Below the pieces are notes generated by a model that saw only the letters and a list, made by a program, of their open reading frames with translations, was not told where the DNA came from and searched no databases. Both the position numbers and the translations under genes were made by a program. A DNA stretch of 64,000 bases from Jiangella gansuensis DSM 44835 (GTDB taxonomy: Bacteria; Actinomycetota; Actinomycetes; Jiangellales; Jiangellaceae), in assembly GCF_000515395.1 (NCBI RefSeq), contig NZ_KI911782.1, forward strand, positions 1,279,090 to 1,343,089, in the 5' to 3' direction. This document shows, piece by piece, positions 23,779 through 32,485 of this stretch (its first letter is position 1; the number at the start of each line of letters is the position of its first letter).

Positions 23779-25446
23779 GTGGACCACACTCCGATCAGCC
23801 GCCGCACCCTCGTCCTGGGAACCGCCGCGACCGCGGCCGGTACCGCCACCATCAGCGCCCTCGCGTCCGCGCCCGCCGCCGCCTCGACCCGGTCCGCGGC
23901 CGCGGATGCCGGCGAGTTCCACGAGTCGCTGGTCTTCCAGGCCGGTGACGACGACCTCGAGGTGTTCCACGTCTTCGGCCTGACGACGACGGTGGCCGGC
24001 TCGGTGCTGGCGTTCGCTGAGGCCAGGATCACCGCGCACGACGCGGACCCGCACCACCTGGCCGTGCGCCGCAGCCGCGACGGCGGCCGGACCTGGGAAC
24101 CGCTGCGGTACGCGCGCCGGTCCGACGGCGTCCAGTCGTTCGTCAACCCGACACCGGTGGTCGACCGCGCCTCCGGCCGGATCCACCTGTTCCACTCCGA
24201 GTGCTTCCGCGACCCCGGCAACACCGGCGGGTCGCCGGACAGGTCCCGGTTCTACGTCGTGACCAGCGACGACGACGGCGAGACGTGGTCGGACCCGGTG
24301 GAACTCACGCACCTGTTCGACGGCGACCCGCACGAGCAGACGCTGCACATGCCGGGCCCCGGCCACGGCATCCAGCTCGCCGACGGCCGACTGGTGCTGC
24401 AGGTCTGGCACCGGCGGGCCATCGCCTTCCCGGTGGCGCAGCGGCGCTACGGCGTGACCGTGATCATCAGCGACGACGGCGGCGCGACCTGGCAGGCCGG
24501 TGGCGGGGTGCCGCTGGACGGCGCGTACCCGCTGAACGAGGCCAGGCTGATCGAGCGGCCGGACGGCTCCCTTGTGGTGCTGGGCCGGTACGCCTCCGGC
24601 GGCACCCATCCGCGCATCGTGTCGGTCAGTACCGACCGCGGGATGACCTGGTCGCCGCCGGTGCTGGACGCGTCGGCCCGCCCGGTGAACGCCATCGACA
24701 CCGGGCTGGTCCGGCTGCCCGGGCAGGGCTCCGACGACACCAGCCGGATCGTGTTCTCCCGGGTCGACTCGCCGACACGCCGCAACATGACCGTGTCGAT
24801 CTCGTACGACGAAGGCATGACCTGGCCGTACAGCCGGGTGCTCACCGAGGGCCCGGCGTCGTACTCCGACACGGTCGCGCTTCCGGACGGGAAGGTCGGC
24901 GTCCTGTACGGCCGCGAGCACGCGCCCGGCGTCACCACGAGCTTCTCCCGCGACGTCGTCTTCGCGGTGTTCGACCTGGCCTGGCTGACCTCGGGGGTGG
25001 ACACCGGCCGGCGCGGTCCGCAGACCCGGTTCGGCTTCGAGGTCGAGGACCTGCCGTTCACCGCCACCAGCGGAGTTGGAGTGTCGACGGTGTCCGACCC
25101 GGCCGCGAGCGGCGGGCGGCGGGTCGAGGTGGCCGCCACCGACTACGGCCATTACCTGGAGGCGACCATCGAGGTCACCCGGGCCGAGACCTTCGACGTG
25201 TTCGCGCGGTTCCGGCACCTGCCGAACGGCGGCGTCGTGACGGTGGACGTGGACGGCGAGCGGCTGGGCGGGCCGATGGACACGTCCACGGTGTCGGTGC
25301 GGGCGTTCCGCACGGAACCGCTGGGCCGGCTGCGGCTGGGCCGGGGCGCGCACACCGTCCGGTTCACCGTGGTCGACAAGCACACCGACTCCAGCGGCGT
25401 CCGGTTCAGCCCCGACCTCATCTCCCTTGCCGCCATCCCGAAATGA
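23779..25446 (+). CDS. Exported sialidase-fold enzyme (Tat substrate)
   Basis: A 555-residue protein beginning with a twin-arginine signal (SRRTLVLGTAATAAG) and an Ala-rich cleavage region, so it is exported folded. The body is a six-bladed propeller with Asp-boxes SRDGGRTW, SDDDGETW, SDDGGATW, STDRGMTW and SYDEGMTW, as in exo-alpha-sialidases; residues after about 415 form an extra beta-sandwich, probably carbohydrate-binding. The N-terminal Arg of the sialidase triad may be in LAVRRSRDGG. Starts at GTG 23779 with GAAGGAGAG upstream. It would release the sugar taken up by the operon to its left; sialic acid is possible but unproven. Confidence 0.78.
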   Translation: MDHTPISRRTLVLGTAATAAGTATISALASAPAAASTRSAAADAGEFHESLVFQAGDDDLEVFHVFGLTTTVAGSVLAFAEARITAHDADPHHLAVRRSRDGGRTWEPLRYARRSDGVQSFVNPTPVVDRASGRIHLFHSECFRDPGNTGGSPDRSRFYVVTSDDDGETWSDPVELTHLFDGDPHEQTLHMPGPGHGIQLADGRLVLQVWHRRAIAFPVAQRRYGVTVIISDDGGATWQAGGGVPLDGAYPLNEARLIERPDGSLVVLGRYASGGTHPRIVSVSTDRGMTWSPPVLDASARPVNAIDTGLVRLPGQGSDDTSRIVFSRVDSPTRRNMTVSISYDEGMTWPYSRVLTEGPASYSDTVALPDGKVGVLYGREHAPGVTTSFSRDVVFAVFDLAWLTSGVDTGRRGPQTRFGFEVEDLPFTATSGVGVSTVSDPAASGGRRVEVAATDYGHYLEATIEVTRAETFDVFARFRHLPNGGVVTVDVDGERLGGPMDTSTVSVRAFRTEPLGRLRLGRGAHTVRFTVVDKHTDSSGVRFSPDLISLAAIPK

Positions 25447-25453
25447 TCACGTC

Positions 25454-25515
25454 CACCATGTGTCCTCCCGCTCCACCAGGAATGCTTGACCGGTGAAGCG
25501 GGAGGACACATGGTG
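25454..25515. repeat. Second palindrome family, copy A
   Basis: Left arm CACCATGTGTCCTCCCGCT pairs perfectly with AGCGGGAGGACACATGGTG, with a further CACC/GGTG after one mismatch, around the loop AGGAATGCTTGACC. It begins seven bases after the sialidase stop and ends 20 bases before the methyltransferase start. The reverse complement of 63924-63993 is clearly related, sharing CCCGCTCCACCAGGAATGCT in one run. TGATCACGT immediately precedes it. Confidence 0.85.
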
Positions 25516-25534
25516 CCGTCCGTAGAGTGGGCGT

Positions 25535-26122
25535 GTGGCAGCGAAACCGACACGCTGGGTGACCGACACGAAGCCCGGCCACTCCCAGTGGTACATCGAC
25601 CGCTTCCGCACCATGGCCGCCGAGGGCGCCGACCTCGGCGGCGAGGCGCGGCTCGTCGACGCGATGGTGGCGCCCGCCTCCCGGGTGCTCGACGCGGGCT
25701 GCGGCACCGGTAGGACATCGGCGGTACTGCACGAGCGCGGGCACACCGTCGTCGGCGTCGATGCGGACCCGGAGCTGATCGCGGCGGCCGCACACGACCA
25801 CCCAGGCCCGCGGTTCGTCGTCGCCGACCTGGCCGAGCTGGACCTGGGCGAACAGTTCGACGCCGCCCTACTGGCCGGCAACGTCATGGTCTTCCTGGCG
25901 CCCGGGACCGAGACCGAGGTGCTGCGCCGGGTGTCCGGTCACGTGCGACCGGACGGCCCGATCCTCGTCGGCTTCCACGTGAACCGGCACCTGTCGCTGG
26001 CCGACTTCGACCGGTACGTCGACGACGCCGGCCTGCGGGTGGAGCACCGGTTCGCGACCTGGGACCTGCGCGCCTGGCACGACGACGCCGACTTCGCCGT
26101 CACCGTCCTGCGACACCGCTGA
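25535..26122 (+). CDS. SAM-dependent methyltransferase (class I)
   Basis: A 195-residue Rossmann-fold methyltransferase: motif I VLDAGCGTGRTS (residues 50-61), an acidic residue ending strand 2 (VVGVDADPE) and VVADLAELDL as motif II region. The acceptor-binding part is short, so it is a small stand-alone enzyme of unknown substrate. GTG 25535 follows a TAGAGT hexamer by six bases, suggesting a leaderless transcript. It is convergent with the kinase-isomerase gene, with only three bases between stop codons. Confidence 0.8.
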   Translation: MAAKPTRWVTDTKPGHSQWYIDRFRTMAAEGADLGGEARLVDAMVAPASRVLDAGCGTGRTSAVLHERGHTVVGVDADPELIAAAAHDHPGPRFVVADLAELDLGEQFDAALLAGNVMVFLAPGTETEVLRRVSGHVRPDGPILVGFHVNRHLSLADFDRYVDDAGLRVEHRFATWDLRAWHDDADFAVTVLRHR

Positions 26123-26125
26123 CCG

Positions 26126-28336
26126 TCATACCGGCGGGCGGCACAACAGCACCTCCAGGCCGGCCGCCCGCTCCAGGGAGCACGCCCCGGCGGCGTACGG
26201 CAGCAGCACCGACTGCCCGGGGGTGACCGGCAGCCGCGCTCCGCTGCCGGTCACCAGCTCCGCGCTCCCGGCGACGACGACGAGGACGGCGAAGCCCGCC
26301 GCCCAGGACACCTCGCCGCGCCGACGTTCGACCCGGAAGAACTCCGAAGCGGCCGGGATCAGGTCACCGACGGTGGAGTCGCGCGCCGTCCGCAGCGCCT
26401 CGACCTCCGCGCGGCTGCGGCCGGCGCGTTCGACCGCGCCCAGCGCAGCCGGGTAGCCGATGCCCAGGTGACCGTCACGGGGCCCGTCGATGGCGAAGCC
26501 GTCCCACTCCAGCAGCACCGACAGGTCGGTCGGCTCCTGCAGCTCCACCAGGAACGCGCCGGCGCCGATCGCGTGCGGCAGGCCGGCCGGCACGAACACC
26601 GCGTCACCGCGCTCCAGCCGCAGCGTGTGCATCGCGGCCAGCATCGCGTCGACGTCCTGGCGCTCCACCCATCCGGCCAGCTCGGCGGCGTCGACGTCGC
26701 GGTTCCAGCCCAGCCGCACCTCGGCGGGCTCGAGCATCACCCACGCCTCCGTCTTCCCGTGGCCGAGCCCCAGGTGCTCGTGCGCGAACGGGACGTCCGG
26801 GTGCACGTGCACGGGCAACCGTTCGCCGGCGTCGAGCAACTTGACCAGCAGCGCGGTGTCCGCGCCGCGGGTCGTGACGTGCCGTGGACCCAGCCACCAC
26901 CGCGGATCGCGGCGGACCGCCTCGGCCAGCAGGTCTCCGTCCGGCAGCCGGGTCAGACCGACGTCGCCCTGGCCGAAGACCGCGGTGGTGGACGCGACCC
27001 AGTCCTCCGGCTCCCGGCCGGCACCGGGCGCACTGCCGCGGAACCGCGCGATGCGCTCGCCGCCACGGTAGAACCGGTCGGCCGGCTGGTTGGCGGGCAG
27101 CACGACGGGTTCGGCCCGCGGCACCGCCGGGCCGGCGTGCGGCGCCGCGTCGGGTGTCGTCAGCGCCGCGAGGAAGCCGCCCACGAACGTGTCGCCCAAG
27201 CCGATGTTCGTTGGGTGCGCGGTGTCCAGGACGTACGCCGGTACGCCGCGGGCGGACGCACCGAACGCCGCGTGCACGGCCTCGACGACGGCGGCGCCGC
27301 CCGGGTGCGGCGGCCGGTGCGCGACAGCCCGGTAGTCGGCCGCGGTCAGGTCGTCGCCGGCTAGGTAGCGCGCGCTGGCCAGCGCGATGCCGCCGCGTAG
27401 CGCGTCCTCGAACCGTCCGGCGTCCGGCCCCAGTGCGATGGACCAGTACTTGGTGTGCACGACGACCACCGGCGCCGGCACGGCGGCGCTCAGCTCCTTC
27501 GCCGCCCGGACCACCTGGGCCGGGTCCAGCAGGTCGACGGTCCGGCCGATCCGCTCCTGCAGCTCGTCCTCGTTCATCGAGTACACGTCGACCAGGCCGA
27601 GGACGCCGTCGCGCGCGGCGGCGGCGATCTCCGGGACGTGGTACCCGGCGTCCTCGTAGAACGTCAGCGCCCCTGCCGGTAGCCGGCCGGCGAATCCGCG
27701 CAGCTCCCGTAGCCGTTCGGTCAGGACCGCCGGGTCCTGGATCGAGTTGAGCCCCGAGATCAGGAACGCGTCGGCACGGGCCAGCGCGTCGCCCAGGCCG
27801 GAATGCAGGCGCAGGTCGCGGTTGGGCGGGTCGTGGACGTAGATCAGGCGGTTCGAGTGCGGAGCACACAGATCCAGGCCGTTCGCCCGGACGCGGGCAC
27901 CGGCCGGGAACTGCACGATCAGGTGCGGGTCGAGGGAGTCCTTCGCGGCGCTGCACAGGTAGGAGATGTCCGGCGGCAGCAGCCGGCGCACGTGGTCGTC
28001 GATGCTCACCAGGTGCACCGTGCTGCCGACGCCGATGGTGGCCATCGCCAGCGCGGCCCGCACACACGTGCCGCCCAGGGTGACCCTGGTGTCGAACCGG
28101 TCCGCGAGCGCGGTGACGATGTCGGAGGACGCGACGAAACGCTCCCCGCCGACACCGTCGCGAACGAAGGCCAGCAACGTGATCAGCAGCGACCGCTCGC
28201 TGTCGATCGGGACCGATGTCGACAACTCGCCAGCACGGATGTCGTGCTCGAGCACCAGCCGCTCGATGGTGGGGCCGTCCCAGGCGATCTCGTAGTCGAC
28301 GGTCCCGCCCAGGCCCAGCACCACCCGTTCGTTCAT
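26126..28336 (-). CDS. Fused ADP-dependent-type sugar kinase and class I phosphomannose isomerase
   Basis: A 736-residue bifunctional protein. Residues 1-400 resemble the ADP-dependent phosphofructokinase/glucokinase family: GGTCVRAALAMATIG near 88-102, the NxxE-type motif NEDE at 255-258 and the catalytic GLGD at 379-382. Residues about 430-736 are a class I mannose-6-phosphate isomerase: zinc ligands His510-x-His512 (LPVHVHPD), Glu530 (GKTEAW) and His588 (PAGLPHAIG). Both halves keep their key residues, so mannose-6-phosphate to fructose-6-phosphate to the bisphosphate in one protein is plausible. It is followed in the pathway by the adjacent class II aldolase (10 bp away) and fed by the importer in the same cluster. 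Confidence 0.78.
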   Translation of the reverse strand: MNERVVLGLGGTVDYEIAWDGPTIERLVLEHDIRAGELSTSVPIDSERSLLITLLAFVRDGVGGERFVASSDIVTALADRFDTRVTLGGTCVRAALAMATIGVGSTVHLVSIDDHVRRLLPPDISYLCSAAKDSLDPHLIVQFPAGARVRANGLDLCAPHSNRLIYVHDPPNRDLRLHSGLGDALARADAFLISGLNSIQDPAVLTERLRELRGFAGRLPAGALTFYEDAGYHVPEIAAAARDGVLGLVDVYSMNEDELQERIGRTVDLLDPAQVVRAAKELSAAVPAPVVVVHTKYWSIALGPDAGRFEDALRGGIALASARYLAGDDLTAADYRAVAHRPPHPGGAAVVEAVHAAFGASARGVPAYVLDTAHPTNIGLGDTFVGGFLAALTTPDAAPHAGPAVPRAEPVVLPANQPADRFYRGGERIARFRGSAPGAGREPEDWVASTTAVFGQGDVGLTRLPDGDLLAEAVRRDPRWWLGPRHVTTRGADTALLVKLLDAGERLPVHVHPDVPFAHEHLGLGHGKTEAWVMLEPAEVRLGWNRDVDAAELAGWVERQDVDAMLAAMHTLRLERGDAVFVPAGLPHAIGAGAFLVELQEPTDLSVLLEWDGFAIDGPRDGHLGIGYPAALGAVERAGRSRAEVEALRTARDSTVGDLIPAASEFFRVERRRGEVSWAAGFAVLVVVAGSAELVTGSGARLPVTPGQSVLLPYAAGACSLERAAGLEVLLCRPPV

Positions 28337-28346
28337 CGGCGGGATC

Positions 28347-29207
28347 CTAGTAGAGCGACGCTTTGCCGGCGGCGTCGAACAGGTCGATCTTGTGCGCCGC
28401 GACGACCTTCATGGCCTCGATACACGGCGGCTGAATCGAGTTCGGCTCCCGCAGGGAGGTATCCGCCAGGACCTCGCGCATCTTCTGGTGGTAGGCCACC
28501 TTGATGTCGGACGAGATGTTGATCTTGTTGATGCCCAGCTTCACCGACTGGCCGATCTCGTCGTCGGGGTTGCCGGAGCCGCCGTGCAGCACCAGCGGCA
28601 GGCTGACCTTCGCCGTGATCCGCTGCAACAGATCGAGCTTCAGCTCCGGCTTCATGTGCGCCGGGTAGATGCCGTGGCTGGTGCCGATGGCGATGGCCAG
28701 CGAGTCGACGCCGGTGTCCGCGACGAAGGTCACCGCGTCGTCCGGTTCGGTGTAGATGATGGAGGCCGCACCGTCCTCGGCTTCGTCGTCGGTACGGCCG
28801 ATCGTGCCGAGCTCGCCCTCGACGGAGACGCCCACAGCGTGCGCGGCTTCGACGACCTTCCTGGTGATGGCGACGTTCTCGGCGAACGGCAGCATCGAGC
28901 CGTCGATCATCACCGAGGTGAACCCGGTCTGGATGGCCAGCAGGATCTGCTCGAACGTCGCGCCGTGGTCGAAGTGGACCGCGACCGGCACCGAGGCACG
29001 GTGCGAGCGTGCGATGATCGACTCCATGATGTCGACGCCGGTGTGGCGTAGCTCGTCCGGGTGGATCGCGATGATCAGCGGAGCGTCCTTCTCCTCGCTG
29101 ATCTCGACGACGCCGTTCAACATGGCGTAGTCGCTGATGTTGAACGCCGGCACGGCGAAATTGTTCTCGTGCGCCACGGACAGCAGCTCTCGGCCGTTCA
29201 CCAGCAT
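28347..29207 (-). CDS. Class II ketose-bisphosphate aldolase (FbaA/GatY-like)
   Basis: A 286-residue zinc-dependent aldolase. Catalytic Asp80 and zinc ligands His81 (VHFDHGAT), His178 (GTSHGIYP) and His208 (LHGGSG) are present, with Glu130/132 in VEGELGT and the phosphate-binding NKINISSD. The length and loops fit the tagatose/fructose-bisphosphate aldolase group. It would cleave the product of the fused kinase-isomerase to glycolytic triose units. ATG 29207 has AAGGAGACC just upstream. Part of the six-gene minus-strand cluster governed by the DeoR-type regulator. Confidence 0.9.
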   Translation of the reverse strand: MLVNGRELLSVAHENNFAVPAFNISDYAMLNGVVEISEEKDAPLIIAIHPDELRHTGVDIMESIIARSHRASVPVAVHFDHGATFEQILLAIQTGFTSVMIDGSMLPFAENVAITRKVVEAAHAVGVSVEGELGTIGRTDDEAEDGAASIIYTEPDDAVTFVADTGVDSLAIAIGTSHGIYPAHMKPELKLDLLQRITAKVSLPLVLHGGSGNPDDEIGQSVKLGINKINISSDIKVAYHQKMREVLADTSLREPNSIQPPCIEAMKVVAAHKIDLFDAAGKASLY

Positions 29208-29258
29208 GTCTTGGTCTCCTTGTTCCTGGGGGGTATGAGGGCGGTCGTCGAAAAAGGC

Positions 29259-30104
29259 TCAGATCTTTACGGCACCAGCACTCATCCCTCCGATGAAGAA
29301 ACGCTGGAAGAACAGGAAGAGAATCAGGATCGGGATGCACCCCAGCACGCTCATGGCCATCATCTCGTTCCATTCGTACGAGTGCTGTCCCATGAGCAGC
29401 TGAATGCCGATGGGGACGGTGCGCATGTTCTCGGTGCGGGTCAGCGTCAGCGCGAACAGGAATTCGTTCCACGCGATCATGAAGGTGTAGAGGCCCACCG
29501 ATACCAGCCCCGGCACCGAAATGGGTACGAGAATGCGCCACAGAGCCGTGAGCGGGCCGGCGCCGTCGACCTTGACCGCCTCGTCCAGTTCCCTCGGCAG
29601 CGTGTTGAAGTACCCCGTCATCATGATGATCGCGTAGGGCAGTGTGAACACCATGTAGGTGAGGATGAGACCCGGATAGGTGTTGTACAGCCCGAGCGTG
29701 ACCATGAGGCCGAAGTACGGGATCAGCAGGGTGATCGGCGGCACCGCCTGCACGCTGATGACGACCACGTTGAGCACCCGCTTGAGCGGGAAGTCGTACC
29801 GGCTGAACGCGTACGCGGCGAAGATCGCCACCACAAGCGTCAACGCTGCCACCGACAGGCCGATGACGTAACTGTTCAGGAAGAACCGCAGCTTGGTCGG
29901 ATCGGTCAGGATGGTCGTGTAGGCGTCCAGCGAGAAGTTGTCGGTGAGCAGGCGCGGCGGGTACTCGAAGATCTCGCTGTTGGACTTGAACGAGCTCAGT
30001 GCCATCCAGAGGACCGGCAGGCCGGCGAACATCGCGCCGACGACGAGAGCGGCGATGACCCCGGTCCGCTTCAGGCCGCGGTGGCGCACATTGGGCAGGT
30101 CCAT
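29259..30104 (-). CDS. Sugar ABC importer permease (MalG-like)
   Basis: A 281-residue inner-membrane permease of the carbohydrate-uptake type 1 family with six helices and the EAA coupling loop ELDEAVKVDGAGPLTALWRI. It pairs with the MalF-like gene ending one base upstream. No ATPase gene is in the cluster, so the importer presumably borrows a shared MsmK/MalK-type ATPase encoded elsewhere, which is common in actinobacteria. Confidence 0.92.
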   Translation of the reverse strand: MDLPNVRHRGLKRTGVIAALVVGAMFAGLPVLWMALSSFKSNSEIFEYPPRLLTDNFSLDAYTTILTDPTKLRFFLNSYVIGLSVAALTLVVAIFAAYAFSRYDFPLKRVLNVVVISVQAVPPITLLIPYFGLMVTLGLYNTYPGLILTYMVFTLPYAIIMMTGYFNTLPRELDEAVKVDGAGPLTALWRILVPISVPGLVSVGLYTFMIAWNEFLFALTLTRTENMRTVPIGIQLLMGQHSYEWNEMMAMSVLGCIPILILFLFFQRFFIGGMSAGAVKI

Positions 30105-30105
30105 G

Positions 30106-31056
30106 TCAATCCCGCGCTCTCTGATGCCGGACGTAGAAGAAGGCCAGGATCATCGACAGGACGAGGATCACGACGGCGCTGGTGGACGCCATCGAGAACT
30201 CGTACCGGCTGAAAGCCAACTTGTACGTGAACGTGCTGAGCATTTCCGTGACGTTGATCGGCCCGCCGCCGGTGGTCATCCAGATGAGTGCGAACTGTTG
30301 CGTCGTCCAGATGAAGTCCAGCAGGGCCATGCTGATGATGATGGGTTTCAGTTGGGGGATCGTGACGTTCCAGAACTGCTTGACCGCGTTCGCGCCGTCG
30401 ACCCTGGCCGCCTCGTAGAGATCCTTCGGGATGCCCTGCAATCCGGCCAGGATGCTGATCATGAAGAACGGATAGCCGCACCAGATGTTGATGAACGTGA
30501 CCGCGTGCAGCGCCGTGTCCGGGTTGGCCAGCCACTCGACGTTGGAATCGATGAAGCCGGTGACGTCGAGCAGATAGTTGAGGACGCCGTTCGGGTTCAT
30601 GATCAGCCGCCACAGCACGGCCACGACGGCGATGGTGAACAGCCAGGGCAGCACGTAGACCGCGCGGAACAGCGCCCTGGTGCGCCGTCCCACGAACGCG
30701 CTGTTCAGCAACAGTGCGAAGGCCAACCCCAGGATCAGGTGCGCCAGCACGCTCACGCAGGTGAAGTACAGGGTGTTGCGCACCGCGGTGTGGAACACCG
30801 GGTCGGTGATGACGTCGACGTAGTTCGACAGCCCGACCGACTGCGGGTTCTGGTTCGTTATGACGTTGTCCATCAGCGAGTAGCCGATGACCATCACGAT
30901 CGGCACGACCATGAGCACGACCAGCAACACGGCGGTCGGCAACAGGTACAGGTAGGGCGTCAGCAGGCGCCGGAACCGGCCGCGGCGGGCGGCGGGACGG
31001 CGAGTTTCGGCCGGCCCGTCGTCAGTGGGTGGTCTTCGCGTCGTCAGCTGGGACAA
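30106..31056 (-). CDS. Sugar ABC importer permease (MalF-like)
   Basis: A 316-residue permease: Arg-rich cytoplasmic N-terminus, first helix at LYLLPTAVLLVVLMVVPIV, and the EAA loop DLYEAARVDGANAVKQFWNVTIP. The start is TTG at 31056 preceded by AGGAGAC; no closer ATG or GTG gives a sensible N-terminus. It forms the channel with the MalG-like protein. A perfect 13-bp hairpin lies between it and the binding-protein gene upstream. Confidence 0.9.
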   Translation of the reverse strand: MSQLTTRRPPTDDGPAETRRPAARRGRFRRLLTPYLYLLPTAVLLVVLMVVPIVMVIGYSLMDNVITNQNPQSVGLSNYVDVITDPVFHTAVRNTLYFTCVSVLAHLILGLAFALLLNSAFVGRRTRALFRAVYVLPWLFTIAVVAVLWRLIMNPNGVLNYLLDVTGFIDSNVEWLANPDTALHAVTFINIWCGYPFFMISILAGLQGIPKDLYEAARVDGANAVKQFWNVTIPQLKPIIISMALLDFIWTTQQFALIWMTTGGGPINVTEMLSTFTYKLAFSRYEFSMASTSAVVILVLSMILAFFYVRHQRARD

Positions 31057-31083
31057 GGAAACCGTCTCCTGGGGTGTCGGCCA

Positions 31084-31120
31084 GGCGCCGGGTCCGGTGC
31101 GTGGTCACGGACCCGGCGCC
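31084..31120 (-). promoter_or_regulatory. Intra-operon hairpin after binding-protein gene
   Basis: GGCGCCGGGTCCG (31084-31096) pairs perfectly with CGGACCCGGCGCC (31108-31120) around an 11-base loop. It lies between the binding-protein stop and the MalF-like start with no T-run, so it is more likely to stabilise the upstream message or attenuate than to terminate fully. Such an element would keep binding protein in excess over permeases. Confidence 0.65.
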
Positions 31121-31138
31121 CGCCGTGCCTGCGTGGCG

Positions 31139-32419
31139 TCAGAACTCTTCGAGCCAGCGGTCCTGGGCAGTTTGCAGCGCGTCGTCGACGGACTGGTCGC
31201 CGTCGAGTGCACGCTGGAACTCCTCGCCGAACATGCGCATCAGTTCCTCGGCAACCGGCAGCCCGGTGAACTCGTTGGCCGGGTAGCCGCTCTGGTAGAT
31301 CTCGAAGGCGGCGGAGAACAGTTCGTCGCCCTCCACGAAGTCCGGCACCGACGACGTGTTGCCCGGGAACGCGTTGGCGAGTGTCGAGAGCTCGGCGTTG
31401 ACGTCCTCCCCGAAGAGGAACTCGACCAGCTTCCAGGCCTCGGCCTTGTGCTCGCTGTTCTCGGCCACGCCGATGCCCCAGGACGCGTAGGGGATGCCGC
31501 GCGCGTCGGTGTAGGAGTCCTCGGCGGGGATGGCGGAGATGCTGAAGTTCAGGTCCGGGTTTGCCTCACGGATCGTGTTCACGTGCGCGAGCGAGCTGAT
31601 CGCCATGCCGACCCGGCCGTTCGTGAACTCCTCGACCTTGTCCTGTTCCTTCATCGTGAAAGCGCCCGGCGCGATGGCGCCGTCGTCCCACAGGCTCTTG
31701 ACGTACTCCGCGGCGCTCGTGACCTCGTCATTGGTGAGGTCGGGCTGGCCGTCGGCGAGCATGCTGCCACCGGAGGCCCACACCCAGGACATGACGTCGT
31801 TCTGGATGCCGTTCGGTGTCTCCAGCGACAGCGGGAGCGCCCAGCCGCTCACGTTGTCACCCAGGCCGCTCAGCGCGGTCGCGGCCGCGGCGAACTCGGT
31901 GCGGTTGGTGGGCGGTGCGGTGATGCCGGCCTGGGCGAGCAGGTCGTCGTTGGTGAAGAGCGGGTAGACGAAGTTGACGACCGGGAGCATGTAGGTGGAG
32001 CCCTCGAGCTCGACCTGCGAGGCCAGGACGCTGTCGTCGAAGCCGGCCTCGTCCATCAGGTCGCTCAGGCTCGCGATGGACCCCTGGTTGACGAAGTCGC
32101 TGACCCAGGCTCCGTCGAGGCCGACGACGTCGGACATGGTGCCGGCGGCGGCGCCGGCCACGACCTGCTCCTTCGTCGACGCGTACGGGCCGCTGATCAG
32201 TTCGACGGTGATGCCGGGATTCTGCTCCTCGAACTCGTCCATGAGGGCGCGCAGCGAGCCTTCGGGCAGCTCGGGCTCCCACCACTGGCTGAACTCGAGG
32301 GTCACCTCACCGCTCGCCGCATCGTCCCCGGAGCCGCCGCCACACGCCGCGGTCAGCGCGAGGGCCGATGCACCGAGGACGGCGAGTGCCCGCCGTCTCG
32401 CGATGGCGCCGTTGCTCAT
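31139..32419 (-). CDS. Sugar ABC importer solute-binding lipoprotein
   Basis: A 426-residue extracellular solute-binding protein (SBP_bac_1 type). The signal ends in the lipobox ALTAAC after an Arg-rich start (ARRRALAVLGASALAL). Family features include LEFSQWWEPEL near the N-terminus, NPGITVELISGPYAS, and the AAAGTMSDVVGLDG hinge region. It is the first gene of the cluster and has a strong ribosome binding site, AAGGAGAG, seven bases before ATG 32419. The phased repeats at 32446-32485 lie directly upstream. Confidence 0.92.
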   Translation of the reverse strand: MSNGAIARRRALAVLGASALALTAACGGGSGDDAASGEVTLEFSQWWEPELPEGSLRALMDEFEEQNPGITVELISGPYASTKEQVVAGAAAGTMSDVVGLDGAWVSDFVNQGSIASLSDLMDEAGFDDSVLASQVELEGSTYMLPVVNFVYPLFTNDDLLAQAGITAPPTNRTEFAAAATALSGLGDNVSGWALPLSLETPNGIQNDVMSWVWASGGSMLADGQPDLTNDEVTSAAEYVKSLWDDGAIAPGAFTMKEQDKVEEFTNGRVGMAISSLAHVNTIREANPDLNFSISAIPAEDSYTDARGIPYASWGIGVAENSEHKAEAWKLVEFLFGEDVNAELSTLANAFPGNTSSVPDFVEGDELFSAAFEIYQSGYPANEFTGLPVAEELMRMFGEEFQRALDGDQSVDDALQTAQDRWLEEF

Positions 32420-32445
32420 CTCGTCACTCTCCTTCGAGCTCTGTA

Positions 32446-32485
32446 TGCGAGATAGTGCGACTTACTGCAACTTTCTGCTTGGTGT
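32446..32485. promoter_or_regulatory. 10-bp-phased TGC repeats: likely DeoR-family operator
   Basis: Four consecutive 10-bp units begin with TGC: TGCGAGATAG (32446), TGCGACTTAC (32456), TGCAACTTTC (32466) and TGCTTGGTGT (32476). The period is one helical turn, so the repeats present the same face of DNA, as multimeric DeoR-type repressors require. The array lies 26-66 bases upstream of the binding-protein start, where the promoter must be (on the minus strand TTGCAG and CATACA are 17 bp apart within it). Confidence 0.6.
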
